NCBI RefSeq assembly: GCF_030523985.1
Contig: NZ_JAUNHK010000043.1
Coordinates: 1-22,644 of the forward strand
Direction: 5' to 3'
Length of the DNA: 22,644 bases
Origin: Deinococcus sp.
Lineage (GTDB): Bacteria > Deinococcota > Deinococci > Deinococcales > Deinococcaceae
Part shown: in pieces, positions 6,385-14,234 of the stretch
How positions within the stretch are numbered: the stretch's first letter is position 1
How the letters are laid out: every line of letters begins with the position of its first letter
Translations under genes and position numbers: made by a program
Notes under the pieces: generated by a model
What the model saw: the letters and a program-made list of their open reading frames with translations, nothing else
Told to the model about the DNA's origin: nothing
Databases searched by the model: none

Positions 6385-8064
6385 TCAGTCCACGACCCTG
6401 AATCCCAGTTTCTCCGCTTCCTGCACGAAGAAATTGATGTTCTCGGTGAGGGTCTGCGGGCCGAGGCTCTTGCGCTCGTGTTCGCCTGTGGCAGCAATAA
6501 TCAGGGTTTCCGCGAGGCAGGCAGGCACGTTGCCGACGCCGAATTGCAGGTCGATGTTGGTCGTCATGGAGCCGGGAGGCGTGACCAGCCCGCCAGGAAT
6601 GACCCGCACGCCAGGCACGTTTTTCACGCTTTCGTCCACGTCGGCGGGGCGACCCTCATCAAAAATCCAGACGCCCTGCTTGACATGCTGCGGGAAGATG
6701 ACGGGGTTGGGGTCGCTGGTGGCGCTGAAAATCAGGTCGGCTTCGGGCAGGGTGTCGTAACTGGTGGTGGTCAAGATTTCAGTATTCGGATTGGCGCGGC
6801 GCAGGGTGTTGGCGCTGCGTTCGAGCTTTTCCATATCGCGCCCCACCATGATGATTTTGCCGACCTGCGGCGCGATGGTGCGGGCAATCCCGAAGGCCAC
6901 CACGCCGTTGGCCCCCACGATGCCAGCGGTGGCGGCTTTCAGGTCGCGGCCCGTTTCGGCAAAATGCTTCAGGATGCCGGGAATGGCGGCCTTGATGGTG
7001 CCCGACGTGTACGCGCCGCCGTTGGTGATGGTGATTTCGGGGACAGCGGCCTGCACGTCCACACCCTTATTGCCCACCACACTCCAGAACGCGCCCAGGC
7101 CAAACACTTCGGCCCCCAGCTCACGTGCCAGCCTTGCGCCCTCAATGGCCCGCCGCGTCGCCAATTCGGGATTGTCGCGGAAACGGTCCGGCAGCAGCGG
7201 CGCAGAGATGAGGTAGCAGCGAATTTCCTTGCCCTGGGCGGTACGAATTCCGCGCAGTTCGCCCACCTTCATGGGGCGCATCTCATCGGCCATCTGGCGC
7301 ACGACCTTTTCGCTGACCAGCTTTTTTTCCACCAAGGGCTTCAGCCACCCGAAGCGCTGCGCCGACCAGAAATCGTGCAGGTTCATGGGGTGAATCATGA
7401 AGGCGGCAACCACCACGTCGTCGCGCTTGCCCGCCACGGGTACGTCTTCGCCCAGACGAACCTCGGTGCCGTCCAGCATGCGGCCCACGTTTTCCTTGAA
7501 GCGCCACGCCGCCGCCAGCCCCAGCCCCAGCAGCGCGACTTTCGCGCCCATGTCCAGGGGCAGCAGCGCCGCCACACCCGCCAGCACGCCCAGGGCCGAG
7601 AGGGTCGCCGCGCTGACGTAGCCCCAGTAGCCCATGACGGCAGCAAACACGGCAATAGGGAGCAGCAGCAGCCACAGCGGCAGCGCCCCTGTCACCGCGT
7701 AGCCCGCCAGCACGCCGAGCAGCACCAGATTTCCGCGCCCACGCGGGGGTGTGGGGCCATACAGGAAACGCGGCGGGTTGAGGTGGCCCAAGTAGGCCAG
7801 CAGGCCCGCGCCGACCATCACCGCCGCGTGCCCCGGCCCCAGGCTAGACGCCATCAGCACCGCCAGCAGGCCCTTGAGGGCGTCCAGGCCAGCACTGGCA
7901 AAGGCCAGGCGGGGGCCGAGGCGTTGCCAGACGTTTTCGACCCCCAGGTTGTGGGCGCTATTGAGACGGCTTTCTACCCCAGCGCGTCCCAGCAGCCAGT
8001 GGCCCAGCGGAAGACTTCCCACCACGAAGGCGACCACCAGCAGCAAGACCGACAAAAACAGCAT
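6385..8064 (-). CDS. PlsY-like membrane domain fused to a long-chain acyl-ACP reductase-like domain (559 aa)
   Basis: Two modules in one chain. Residues 1-205 are hydrophobic with about five or six membrane segments and follow the PlsY (acyl-phosphate:glycerol-3-phosphate acyltransferase) pattern: GSLPLG (16-21); motif 1 SAHNLGVENV (36-45, PlsY norm GSGNIGATNV); LDALKG (60-65); GHLNPP (93-98) then PRGRGN (107-112) where PlsY has GGKG; and FKENVGRMLDGTE (189-201), where PlsY has HREN..RLL.GTE. Residues 216-559 match cyanobacterial acyl-ACP reductase (AAR) throughout: LGAEVFGLGAFWS (316-328), Rossmann loop GIVGANGVVAFG (381-392), and PACLAET (514-520), whose Cys516 aligns with the AAR active-site cysteine. 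AAR reduces acyl-ACP to fatty aldehyde. Loss of the PlsY GGKG loop and motif-3 His suggests a changed acyltransferase role (inference). A leaderless promoter fixes the start. It is the last gene before a terminator. Confidence 0.85.
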   Translation of the reverse strand: MLFLSVLLLVVAFVVGSLPLGHWLLGRAGVESRLNSAHNLGVENVWQRLGPRLAFASAGLDALKGLLAVLMASSLGPGHAAVMVGAGLLAYLGHLNPPRFLYGPTPPRGRGNLVLLGVLAGYAVTGALPLWLLLLPIAVFAAVMGYWGYVSAATLSALGVLAGVAALLPLDMGAKVALLGLGLAAAWRFKENVGRMLDGTEVRLGEDVPVAGKRDDVVVAAFMIHPMNLHDFWSAQRFGWLKPLVEKKLVSEKVVRQMADEMRPMKVGELRGIRTAQGKEIRCYLISAPLLPDRFRDNPELATRRAIEGARLARELGAEVFGLGAFWSVVGNKGVDVQAAVPEITITNGGAYTSGTIKAAIPGILKHFAETGRDLKAATAGIVGANGVVAFGIARTIAPQVGKIIMVGRDMEKLERSANTLRRANPNTEILTTTSYDTLPEADLIFSATSDPNPVIFPQHVKQGVWIFDEGRPADVDESVKNVPGVRVIPGGLVTPPGSMTTNIDLQFGVGNVPACLAETLIIAATGEHERKSLGPQTLTENINFFVQEAEKLGFRVVD

Positions 8065-8071
8065 GGGGAAG

Positions 8072-8077
8072 ATTGTA
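8072..8077 (-). promoter_or_regulatory. -10 box of a leaderless promoter for the PlsY-reductase fusion
   Basis: On the minus strand TACAAT is followed by seven bases (cttcccc) and the ATG at 8064. There is no Shine-Dalgarno. It lies in the 40-base gap after vapC, so the fusion gene can be transcribed separately from the toxin-antitoxin pair. Confidence 0.65.
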
Positions 8078-8104
8078 GAGCAGGGGGCAGGCAGGGGGAG
8101 AATC

Positions 8105-8527
8105 TCAAGTTTGCAGCGGATGAATCACGCGCAACTCTGGAAAGCCCTGGCGGTAATGCTGGGGGTCTAGCGTCAGGAGAGTCTGCCCGTGGTGCATGGC
8201 GTGTGCCCCGACAACGAAGTCGACCAGCAGGCGGCGCGGCTGCCCTCCCCCACTGCGGCGACGGCGTTCGGCATACTCACGAAAGGCTCGGCCTGCCATA
8301 AACCATTCTTCGGGAGACGTTGCAGCGTCCAGGGTAATGGCGTAGGTCTGCAAGAAATTGTCCAGCACGTCCTGGGACATACGGGGAGCTGCCAAAAGCT
8401 CAGCATACACACTGATATGAATGTGCAAAGGCATGTCGCCCAGGCCGTCAAGAGTCGCCACGACCGCACTCGTGCTGGCCTCGCGGTACAACAGGGCAAC
8501 CAGAATATTGGTATCGAGCGAAATCAT
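8105..8527 (-). CDS. vapC: PIN-domain ribonuclease toxin, VapC type (140 aa)
   Basis: Probable toxin of a type II toxin-antitoxin pair. VapC proteins are Mg2+-dependent endoribonucleases that cut tRNA or rRNA when freed from the antitoxin. The PIN signature is complete: LDTNILVALL at residues 4-13 with Asp5, YAELLAAP (41-48) with Glu43, VDFVVGAHA (102-110) with Asp103, and TLDPQHY (119-125) with Asp121. Length is normal for VapC. The ATG at 8527 overlaps the TGA of the upstream small gene by four bases (ATGA), the usual arrangement for antitoxin-toxin pairs. The frame is open nine codons further up, but those overlap the antitoxin coding end and lack the PIN start. The RNA target is unknown. 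Confidence 0.88.
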   Translation of the reverse strand: MISLDTNILVALLYREASTSAVVATLDGLGDMPLHIHISVYAELLAAPRMSQDVLDNFLQTYAITLDAATSPEEWFMAGRAFREYAERRRRSGGGQPRRLLVDFVVGAHAMHHGQTLLTLDPQHYRQGFPELRVIHPLQT

Positions 8528-8748
8528 TCTTCGTCGCGCTGTTCTCTGACCCACTGGGCCGCATCCATGCCCAAATCGCCCAATTGTCCGGCTGCCTGAA
8601 CGAACGAGGGACGGGCGCGCGGAATTTCCCGAAAATCGACCTGCGACGGTGGCTCCTGTAAGCCCAACGCCGCCAGTTGGCTGGCATCGTACTGAATAAT
8701 CAACTGACCTTCCGGGCCGAGCGTTGCCAGAAGTTGAACCATAGTCAT
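8524..8748 (-). CDS. Putative antitoxin of the PIN toxin, degenerate AbrB/VapB-like (74 aa)
   Basis: Small protein directly upstream of, and overlapping, the PIN toxin, so by position it is the antitoxin that binds and silences it and probably represses the operon. Residues 9-40 (TLGPEGQLIIQYDASQLAAL, then GLQ..PSQVDF) follow the swapped-hairpin AbrB/SpoVT pattern (typically SPKGQVVIPKEIREALGL..GDKVEF) but without several usual residues. The C-terminal part (41-74) is the expected toxin-binding tail, acidic at the end (REQRDEE). ATG 8748 is chosen because GGAGGGG lies about eight bases upstream; an ATG two codons earlier is only two bases from that site. TAGACT at 8770-8775 is a plausible -10. 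The role is inferred mainly from context. Confidence 0.7.
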   Translation of the reverse strand: MTMVQLLATLGPEGQLIIQYDASQLAALGLQEPPSQVDFREIPRARPSFVQAAGQLGDLGMDAAQWVREQRDEE

Positions 8749-8769
8749 CTGCATCCCCTCCCTACGGCA

Positions 8770-8775
8770 AGTCTA
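8770..8775 (-). promoter_or_regulatory. Probable -10 box of the vapBC operon
   Basis: TAGACT on the minus strand, with 21 bases to the antitoxin ATG and a GGAGGGG Shine-Dalgarno between them (complement of 8755-8761). This unit has a short leader, unlike the leaderless genes around it. Confidence 0.45.
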
Positions 8776-8840
8776 AGACCTGTGTTTACGACATTTTGTT
8801 CTGAAAGTCTGGCGTTGCCTGAGCCGATTCTCCATCCCGA

Positions 8841-9380
8841 TTACAGCCCTCCCATCACCCATTCCCCCCGCAGCGCCGCCAACCTCACGCTGTCGTACCG
8901 CTGCCCCTGCCACAGCCGCGCCTCGGGGATGCGGGCACACTCGCGGTAGCCCACGCGCTGGGCCGAGCGCACCATGCGTTCATTGCCGCTCCAGGTGGTC
9001 AGGGTGATGACATGCGCGTCCGTCTCGACAAAGGTGAGGGCAGTCCAGAGCTTCAGCGCCTGCCCCCCGTAGCCGCCGCCCCAGTGCCGGGGGTCGTAAA
9101 TCACGATGCCCAGTTCCCACCAGCCGCCGCCAGCAGGGGCTTCCTCGTCCCTCGTTATGCTGCCGATGCAAGCGCCGTCCAGCGCAATCGTTCGCCTTTT
9201 GGGATTGTCCAGCACGGCTTTTTCAGTGTAGTTCGCCAGTGAGAGTCCAGACGGCTCGAAAGGCTCATGGAAATACGGCGCGTCCCAGAGTTTCCATTCC
9301 GGGCGCGGCTGCTCGTGCTCCCAGTGCCACTGAATCGGCAGGTCGGCGGGGCGGCGTTCGCGGAGGGTGAGTTGCGGCAT
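8841..9380 (-). CDS. GNAT-family acetyltransferase, RimJ/RimL-like (179 aa)
   Basis: Acetyl-CoA-dependent acetyltransferase of the RimJ/RimL-type branch, substrate unknown. It shows LRERRPADLP at residues 6-15, a GWWELGIVIYDPRHWGGGYG block (86-105) forming the CoA loop, and TTWSGNERMVRSAQRVGY (128-145) as motif B. The start at ATG 9380 is backed by a TACGCT box seven bases upstream. It is clearly paralogous to the GNAT at 731-1291: both share WDAPY after the N-terminal helix, the IYDP/W block, TTWSGNERM, and the RYDSVRL..LR.EW ending. The two copies lie about 8 kb apart in opposite orientation. No operon partner: vapBC begins 93 bases downstream with its own promoter. Confidence 0.87.
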   Translation of the reverse strand: MPQLTLRERRPADLPIQWHWEHEQPRPEWKLWDAPYFHEPFEPSGLSLANYTEKAVLDNPKRRTIALDGACIGSITRDEEAPAGGGWWELGIVIYDPRHWGGGYGGQALKLWTALTFVETDAHVITLTTWSGNERMVRSAQRVGYRECARIPEARLWQGQRYDSVRLAALRGEWVMGGL

Positions 9381-9387
9381 TGGCCTC

Positions 9388-9393
9388 AGCGTA
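9388..9393 (-). promoter_or_regulatory. -10 box of a leaderless promoter for the GNAT at 9380
   Basis: Minus-strand TACGCT, then seven bases (gaggcca), then ATG. No Shine-Dalgarno is present. Confidence 0.55.
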
Positions 9394-9436
9394 TGGCTTA
9401 CGACTCCTCAAAAGCCAAGTTGCACCTTGAAAGCGG

Positions 9437-9508
9437 AACGCCGAACGTCAAAACGCCATTACTCCCCCTACTCAAGCAGGCGTTTTGACGTTTCCACGTT
9501 CGGCGTTT
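9437..9508 (-). terminator. Large interrupted hairpin after cysK, likely terminator
   Basis: An outer stem pairs AACGCCGAACG (9437-9447) with CGTTCGGCGTT (9497-9507), and an inner stem pairs TCAAAACGCC (9448-9457) with GGCGTTTTGA (9479-9488). The loop is 21 bases and there is a bulge of about 8 bases on the right side. It lies 39 bases past the cysK stop in the direction of cysK transcription. The T-tract is weak, so an mRNA-stabilising or processing role is also possible. Confidence 0.55.
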
Positions 9509-9546
9509 CTACACCTGGGGGCCGTGCTTCCCCCGGCGCTTGGCCC

Positions 9547-10497
<951 letters not shown>

Positions 10498-10504
10498 GTC
10501 CAGA

Positions 10505-10510
10505 AGTCTA
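10505..10510 (-). promoter_or_regulatory. -10 box of a leaderless cysK promoter
   Basis: Minus-strand TAGACT, then seven bases (tctggac), then ATG of cysK. No Shine-Dalgarno. Confidence 0.65.
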
Positions 10511-10533
10511 GCCCCGTCCGGCGGCCCTTTCCG

Positions 10534-10576
10534 AAGCTGTCCAGTTCAGGAAGGCACCGTTCAAAGCTGTCCAGTT
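10534..10576. repeat. Two direct 13-base repeats in the cysK/binding-protein intergenic region
   Basis: AAGCTGTCCAGTT occurs at 10534-10546 and again at 10564-10576. The copies are exactly 30 bases apart (about three helical turns), in the same orientation. They lie between the cysK -10 (10505-10510) and the -10 candidate of the binding-protein gene (10607-10612). The regular phasing suggests binding sites for a regulator of one or both divergent genes (inference). Confidence 0.5.
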
Positions 10577-10606
10577 TGGGTCAGACGCGCATCATTGCGC
10601 CCGCGC

Positions 10607-10612
10607 TACACT
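10607..10612 (+). promoter_or_regulatory. Probable -10 box for the binding-protein gene
   Basis: TACACT, 85 bases before the ATG at 10698. The gene has a real Shine-Dalgarno (GGAGG, eight bases before the ATG), so a leadered message is expected. No clear -35 was found. Confidence 0.45.
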
Positions 10613-10697
10613 TGTGGGCAACATTCGAATGTGCGCCTGCCCGCTCGCCCCACTTCCGGGGTCGGCCGCGCCGCACCCCATTTTGGAGGCTTCACCC

Positions 10698-11843
10698 ATG
10701 AAAAAAACCGTCCTGTTGTCCGTGCTGAGCGCCGCCCTGCTGTCCCAGGCCCAGGCCGCCACCTCCGTCAAAATCGCCACCATTTCTGCTCTTTCCGGCC
10801 CGGTCAGCAACCTGGGCGTGCAGATGAAAAATGGCACGCAACTCGCCGTCAACGAAATGAAGCCGCAGTTCGCCAAGCTGGGCATGAACATTTCCGTGGT
10901 GGCCTACGACGACCAGGCCGACCCCACCACCGGAACCTCCGCCGCCCGCCGCGCCATTGCCGACAAAGCCGTGCTGGGCATGGTCGGCCCGCTGACCAGC
11001 GGTGTGGCGATTCCCGCGACGCAGGCGATGGCCGCCAGCCACCTCGTCTCGGTGGCCCCCGTCGCCACCAGCGAAAAAGTCACCGACCGGGGGCTGAAAA
11101 ACGTGAACCGCGTGTGCGCCCGCGACGATGCCCAGGGCGCGGCAGGCGGCGACTTTGTCAGCAAGTCTCTCAAGGCCAAGACCGTCTACGTCCTGAACGA
11201 CAAAACCCCCTACGGGCAGGGCATGGCCGCCGAAGCCGAAAAAGCCATGAAAGCAGCGGGCGTGCGCGTCGTCCAGAGCGAAGGCGTGGCCGCCGAGGAA
11301 CGCGACTTTACCGCCGTCATCACCAAGATTCAGACGCTCAAGCCCGAAGCGATCTACTTCGCGGGCCTGTACGGGCAAATCGGGCCGTTCACCCAGCAGC
11401 TCCGCGCCAAGGGCGTTCAGACGCCCATCGTCAGCGGCGACGGCCTGGACAGCCCCGACTTCATCAAACTGGCGGGCAGCAGCGTCAGCAACGTGTACTT
11501 CACCAGCCTGGCCCCCTCGCTGAGCGCCGTTCCCGCCGCCAAGAAGGTCGCCGACCAGTATCAGAAGACCTTCGGCGCACCGATTCAGGGCACGGGCATC
11601 ATGGCCTACGACTCGGCCAAAGTGCTGCTGACGGGCATCCTGAACGCCGCCAAGGCCAACGGCAACAAGGCCCCCACCCGCGAGCAGGTCGAGAAGGCTG
11701 TCCGGAATGGCACCTTCAAGGGCCTGACGGGCGACATCAAGTTCAACGCCAACGGCGACCGCACCAGCGCCAAGATTTACGTCGAGGCCATCAAAAACGG
11801 CAAGCGCAGCACCACCGCCACGCTAAACATCACCCGCAAGTAA
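10698..11843 (+). CDS. Branched-chain amino-acid ABC transporter substrate-binding protein, LivJ/LivK type (381 aa)
   Basis: Exported type I periplasmic binding protein that captures a ligand (Leu/Ile/Val, other amino acids or amides) for an ABC importer. The first 20 residues form a Sec signal peptide: MKKTV, a hydrophobic core, and an AQA cleavage site before ATS. The mature start VKIATISALSGPVSNLG is the classic Peripla_BP_6 opening. Later marks are MVGPLTSGVAIPATQAM, the LNDKTPYGQGMA block, and AIYFAGLYGQ in the second lobe. Length is normal. Start chosen at ATG 10698 because of GGAGG eight bases upstream and the signal peptide; the frame is open to 10614, but that part is upstream of the ribosome site. 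No permease or ATPase genes adjoin it, so its membrane partners are elsewhere. A strong terminator follows. Confidence 0.92.
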   Translation: MKKTVLLSVLSAALLSQAQAATSVKIATISALSGPVSNLGVQMKNGTQLAVNEMKPQFAKLGMNISVVAYDDQADPTTGTSAARRAIADKAVLGMVGPLTSGVAIPATQAMAASHLVSVAPVATSEKVTDRGLKNVNRVCARDDAQGAAGGDFVSKSLKAKTVYVLNDKTPYGQGMAAEAEKAMKAAGVRVVQSEGVAAEERDFTAVITKIQTLKPEAIYFAGLYGQIGPFTQQLRAKGVQTPIVSGDGLDSPDFIKLAGSSVSNVYFTSLAPSLSAVPAAKKVADQYQKTFGAPIQGTGIMAYDSAKVLLTGILNAAKANGNKAPTREQVEKAVRNGTFKGLTGDIKFNANGDRTSAKIYVEAIKNGKRSTTATLNITRK

Positions 11844-11859
11844 GCCGTACAGAAAAGAA

Positions 11860-11890
11860 CCCCCCAGGCATGCCGTCCTGGGGGGCTTTT
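11860..11890. terminator. Intrinsic terminator shared by converging genes
   Basis: CCCCCCAGG (11860-11868) pairs with CCTGGGGGG (11877-11885) around an 8-base loop, with CTTTT on the right and an A-rich flank on the left. It lies between the binding-protein stop (11843, +) and the S4-protein stop (11901, -) and looks bidirectional. Confidence 0.88.
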
Positions 11891-11900
11891 CGTCGCTCGC

Positions 11901-12602
<702 letters not shown>

Positions 12603-12609
12603 AGCCGCG

Positions 12610-12615
12610 AGGATA
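12610..12615 (-). promoter_or_regulatory. -10 box of a leaderless promoter for the S4 protein
   Basis: Minus-strand TATCCT, seven bases (cgcggct), ATG. It lies in the 33-base gap after hemD, so the S4 gene can be expressed independently of hemD. Confidence 0.6.
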
Positions 12616-12635
12616 CCCGCCAGCAGGCCAGAGCG

Positions 12636-13415
12636 TCAGCGGTGAGGGTTGCCTTGTGCAGCCTGAACGGCGGCGCTGACCAACCCTTCCAGCGACGGCT
12701 GCGGCGCCGTCACGACCCGCCAGAAGCCCAGTTGCCGCGCTGCCCGCGCCGTCTGCTCGCCTATGGCTGCGACGGGAAGGCGTAGTGGGTCGAACCCCTC
12801 GCCTGCCAGCGCCGCCAGCCCCCGCGCCGCGCTCCCCGAGGCCAGCGTGACCACCGACACGCCCGCCAGGGTGCGCCGCTCGGCAGCGCTGAGGGTCACA
12901 GGCTCTGTGCGGTAGAGCTCCAGACGGCGGTAAACCACGCCTCGCCCAGTCAATTTGGCCCTCAGCGTGTCCTCCGAGAGTTGCGAGGTCAGGTGCAGCG
13001 CCACCTCGCCGGGCCGGGCGGGCAACTCCTGGCCCAGACGGAGCGCCGTGGCCCGCGACGGCTGAAAGGTGACGTTCAGGCCCCAGGCGCTCAGGGGGCG
13101 GGCGGTGCTTTCACCCACCGCAGCGACCCGTACCCCGGCAAAAGCGGCGGGGGTCAGGCCCAAGCCGCCTGCCTCGGCACGGAGATGCTGACTGCCCTGC
13201 GGACTGGTCAGCAGCAGCCAGTCCACCCCGTCCAGGTCACGCAGCCCGGCGTAGAGCGCCTCGGGTTGACGGGTCGGCCCAAAGCGAATCAGCGGCAGGT
13301 GCAGCACCTCGGCCCCCTGCGCCCGCAGCAGGTCACACAAGCGGTCACCCTCCGGTGCGGCGCGGGTCACGGCGACGGTATGTCCAGTCAAAGGCAGACG
13401 GGTGGAAAGCGTCAT
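12636..13415 (-). CDS. hemD: Uroporphyrinogen-III synthase (259 aa)
   Basis: Converts hydroxymethylbilane to uroporphyrinogen III, with ring-D inversion, in the cytosolic heme/siroheme pathway. This family is poorly conserved, so the call rests on the overall pattern: GHTVAVTRAAPEGDRLCDLL with AEVLHLPLIRF (residues 11-45), the opening of lobe 1; DWLLLTSPQG; VAAVGESTARPL at mid-protein; and a second-lobe end VVTLASGSAARGLAAL followed by VAAIGEQTARAARQLGF. Length is normal for bacterial HemD. ATG 13415 is chosen over upstream in-frame codons (open to 13481), because TAGTCT lies ten bases before it and the upstream part reads through the promoter region. It is divergent from the GNAT at 13499. 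No other heme genes are in view. Confidence 0.85.
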   Translation of the reverse strand: MTLSTRLPLTGHTVAVTRAAPEGDRLCDLLRAQGAEVLHLPLIRFGPTRQPEALYAGLRDLDGVDWLLLTSPQGSQHLRAEAGGLGLTPAAFAGVRVAAVGESTARPLSAWGLNVTFQPSRATALRLGQELPARPGEVALHLTSQLSEDTLRAKLTGRGVVYRRLELYRTEPVTLSAAERRTLAGVSVVTLASGSAARGLAALAGEGFDPLRLPVAAIGEQTARAARQLGFWRVVTAPQPSLEGLVSAAVQAAQGNPHR

Positions 13416-13425
13416 GACAAACCCC

Positions 13426-13431
13426 AGACTA
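13426..13431 (-). promoter_or_regulatory. -10 box for hemD
   Basis: Minus-strand TAGTCT, ten bases before the hemD ATG. It implies a leader of only a few bases. A 16-base palindrome starts seven bases upstream. Confidence 0.5.
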
Positions 13432-13438
13432 GACCAAG

Positions 13439-13454
13439 GGAGCTTCAAAGCTCC
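13439..13454. promoter_or_regulatory. Perfect palindrome between divergent hemD and GNAT promoters, candidate operator
   Basis: GGAGCTT-CA-AAGCTCC, seven-base half-sites around a two-base centre. It covers the -35 area of hemD and lies about 30 bases upstream of the -10 of the GNAT at 13499, where a dimeric repressor or activator could affect both. No T-run follows, so a terminator is unlikely. The binding protein is unknown. Confidence 0.45.
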
Positions 13455-13485
13455 TGCAAGCCAAAACCAGTCGGCCCCCACCAGC

Positions 13486-13491
13486 TATCCT
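13486..13491 (+). promoter_or_regulatory. -10 box of a leaderless promoter for the GNAT at 13499
   Basis: TATCCT, seven bases (gccgggc), ATG. No Shine-Dalgarno. Confidence 0.62.
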
Positions 13492-13498
13492 GCCGGGC

Positions 13499-14233
13499 AT
13501 GTCTTCCACCCTGCTCCCGCGCCTCGCCGCCGCCGAAGCCGCCTCGCATCTGCGGTTCGGCGTGGGCGGGGAAGTGGCGCAGTTCGGCCCGCTGTGGGCC
13601 GTGTCGGGCGGGCAGGGAACGCCACTCGATACGGTCTGGCACGACGGCACGCGCCCGCCCAGCACCGATGAACTGGCGCACGCCGAAGCTTTCTGCGCCG
13701 AGCGGGGGCAGTCCGTCACGCTACATCTGCTCTCGCACGCCGCGCCAGAACTGCTGCCGCTGCTGAGTGCGCGGGGCTATGTCCTCCAGTACGTCCTGCA
13801 CGCCTACAGTCACGACCTGCGCTCGCTGCCTGCCGCTTCCGCGCTCAGCGTCCGCGAGGAACCCGATGCTGAAGCCTGGGCGCAACTCTCCGCGCAGGGT
13901 TTCGGCCCCGGCACGTTGGACATCATGCGGCGGGTGGGCGGGCTAACAGGAACACGGCGGTTTTTGGCGCAGAGGGCTGGACGAAGCGCGGGAACTGCCG
14001 CCTTCGCTGTACAGGACGGCATCGCTGCCTTTCACGGCACTTCCACCCTTCCCGGTTATCGCGGACAGGGCGTGCAGACCGCGCTGCTGGCCCACCGCCT
14101 GCAAGTCGCCGCCGCTGAAGGGGCTGACCTCGCCAGCGTATTCGTCACGCCCGGCACTGGCAGCGAGCGCAACGTGCAGCGGGCCGGGTTTCGGTTGGCT
14201 GGAATGCGGCTGACCTTCAGCTTGCCGACATAA
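13499..14233 (+). CDS. GNAT-family acetyltransferase with extended N-terminal half (244 aa)
   Basis: Probable acetyltransferase, substrate unknown. The catalytic GNAT core is in the C-terminal half: SVREEPDAEAWAQL near residue 116 begins a GNAT fold, and STLPGYRGQGVQTALLAHRL (about 181-200) is the acetyl-CoA motif A with the RGQGVQ pyrophosphate loop. NVQRAGFRLAGMRL close to the end is motif B. Residues 1-110 resemble the degenerate first GNAT domain seen in two-domain members; they contain FCAERGQSVTLHLL and LLSARGYVLQYVLHAY, which echo a GNAT strand-helix end without an intact CoA loop. This is inference from pattern. The start is fixed by the leaderless promoter. The stop lies one base from the stop of the converging peptidase gene at 14235. 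Confidence 0.83.
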   Translation: MSSTLLPRLAAAEAASHLRFGVGGEVAQFGPLWAVSGGQGTPLDTVWHDGTRPPSTDELAHAEAFCAERGQSVTLHLLSHAAPELLPLLSARGYVLQYVLHAYSHDLRSLPAASALSVREEPDAEAWAQLSAQGFGPGTLDIMRRVGGLTGTRRFLAQRAGRSAGTAAFAVQDGIAAFHGTSTLPGYRGQGVQTALLAHRLQVAAAEGADLASVFVTPGTGSERNVQRAGFRLAGMRLTFSLPT

Positions 14234-14234
14234 C

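Noticed and set aside
6373..8301. 642-codon open frame on the + strand opposite the PlsY-reductase gene
   Set aside because: Its protein is His/Gln/Arg-rich without recognisable domains, and it runs over three opposite-strand genes. Long antisense frames are expected at this G+C content.
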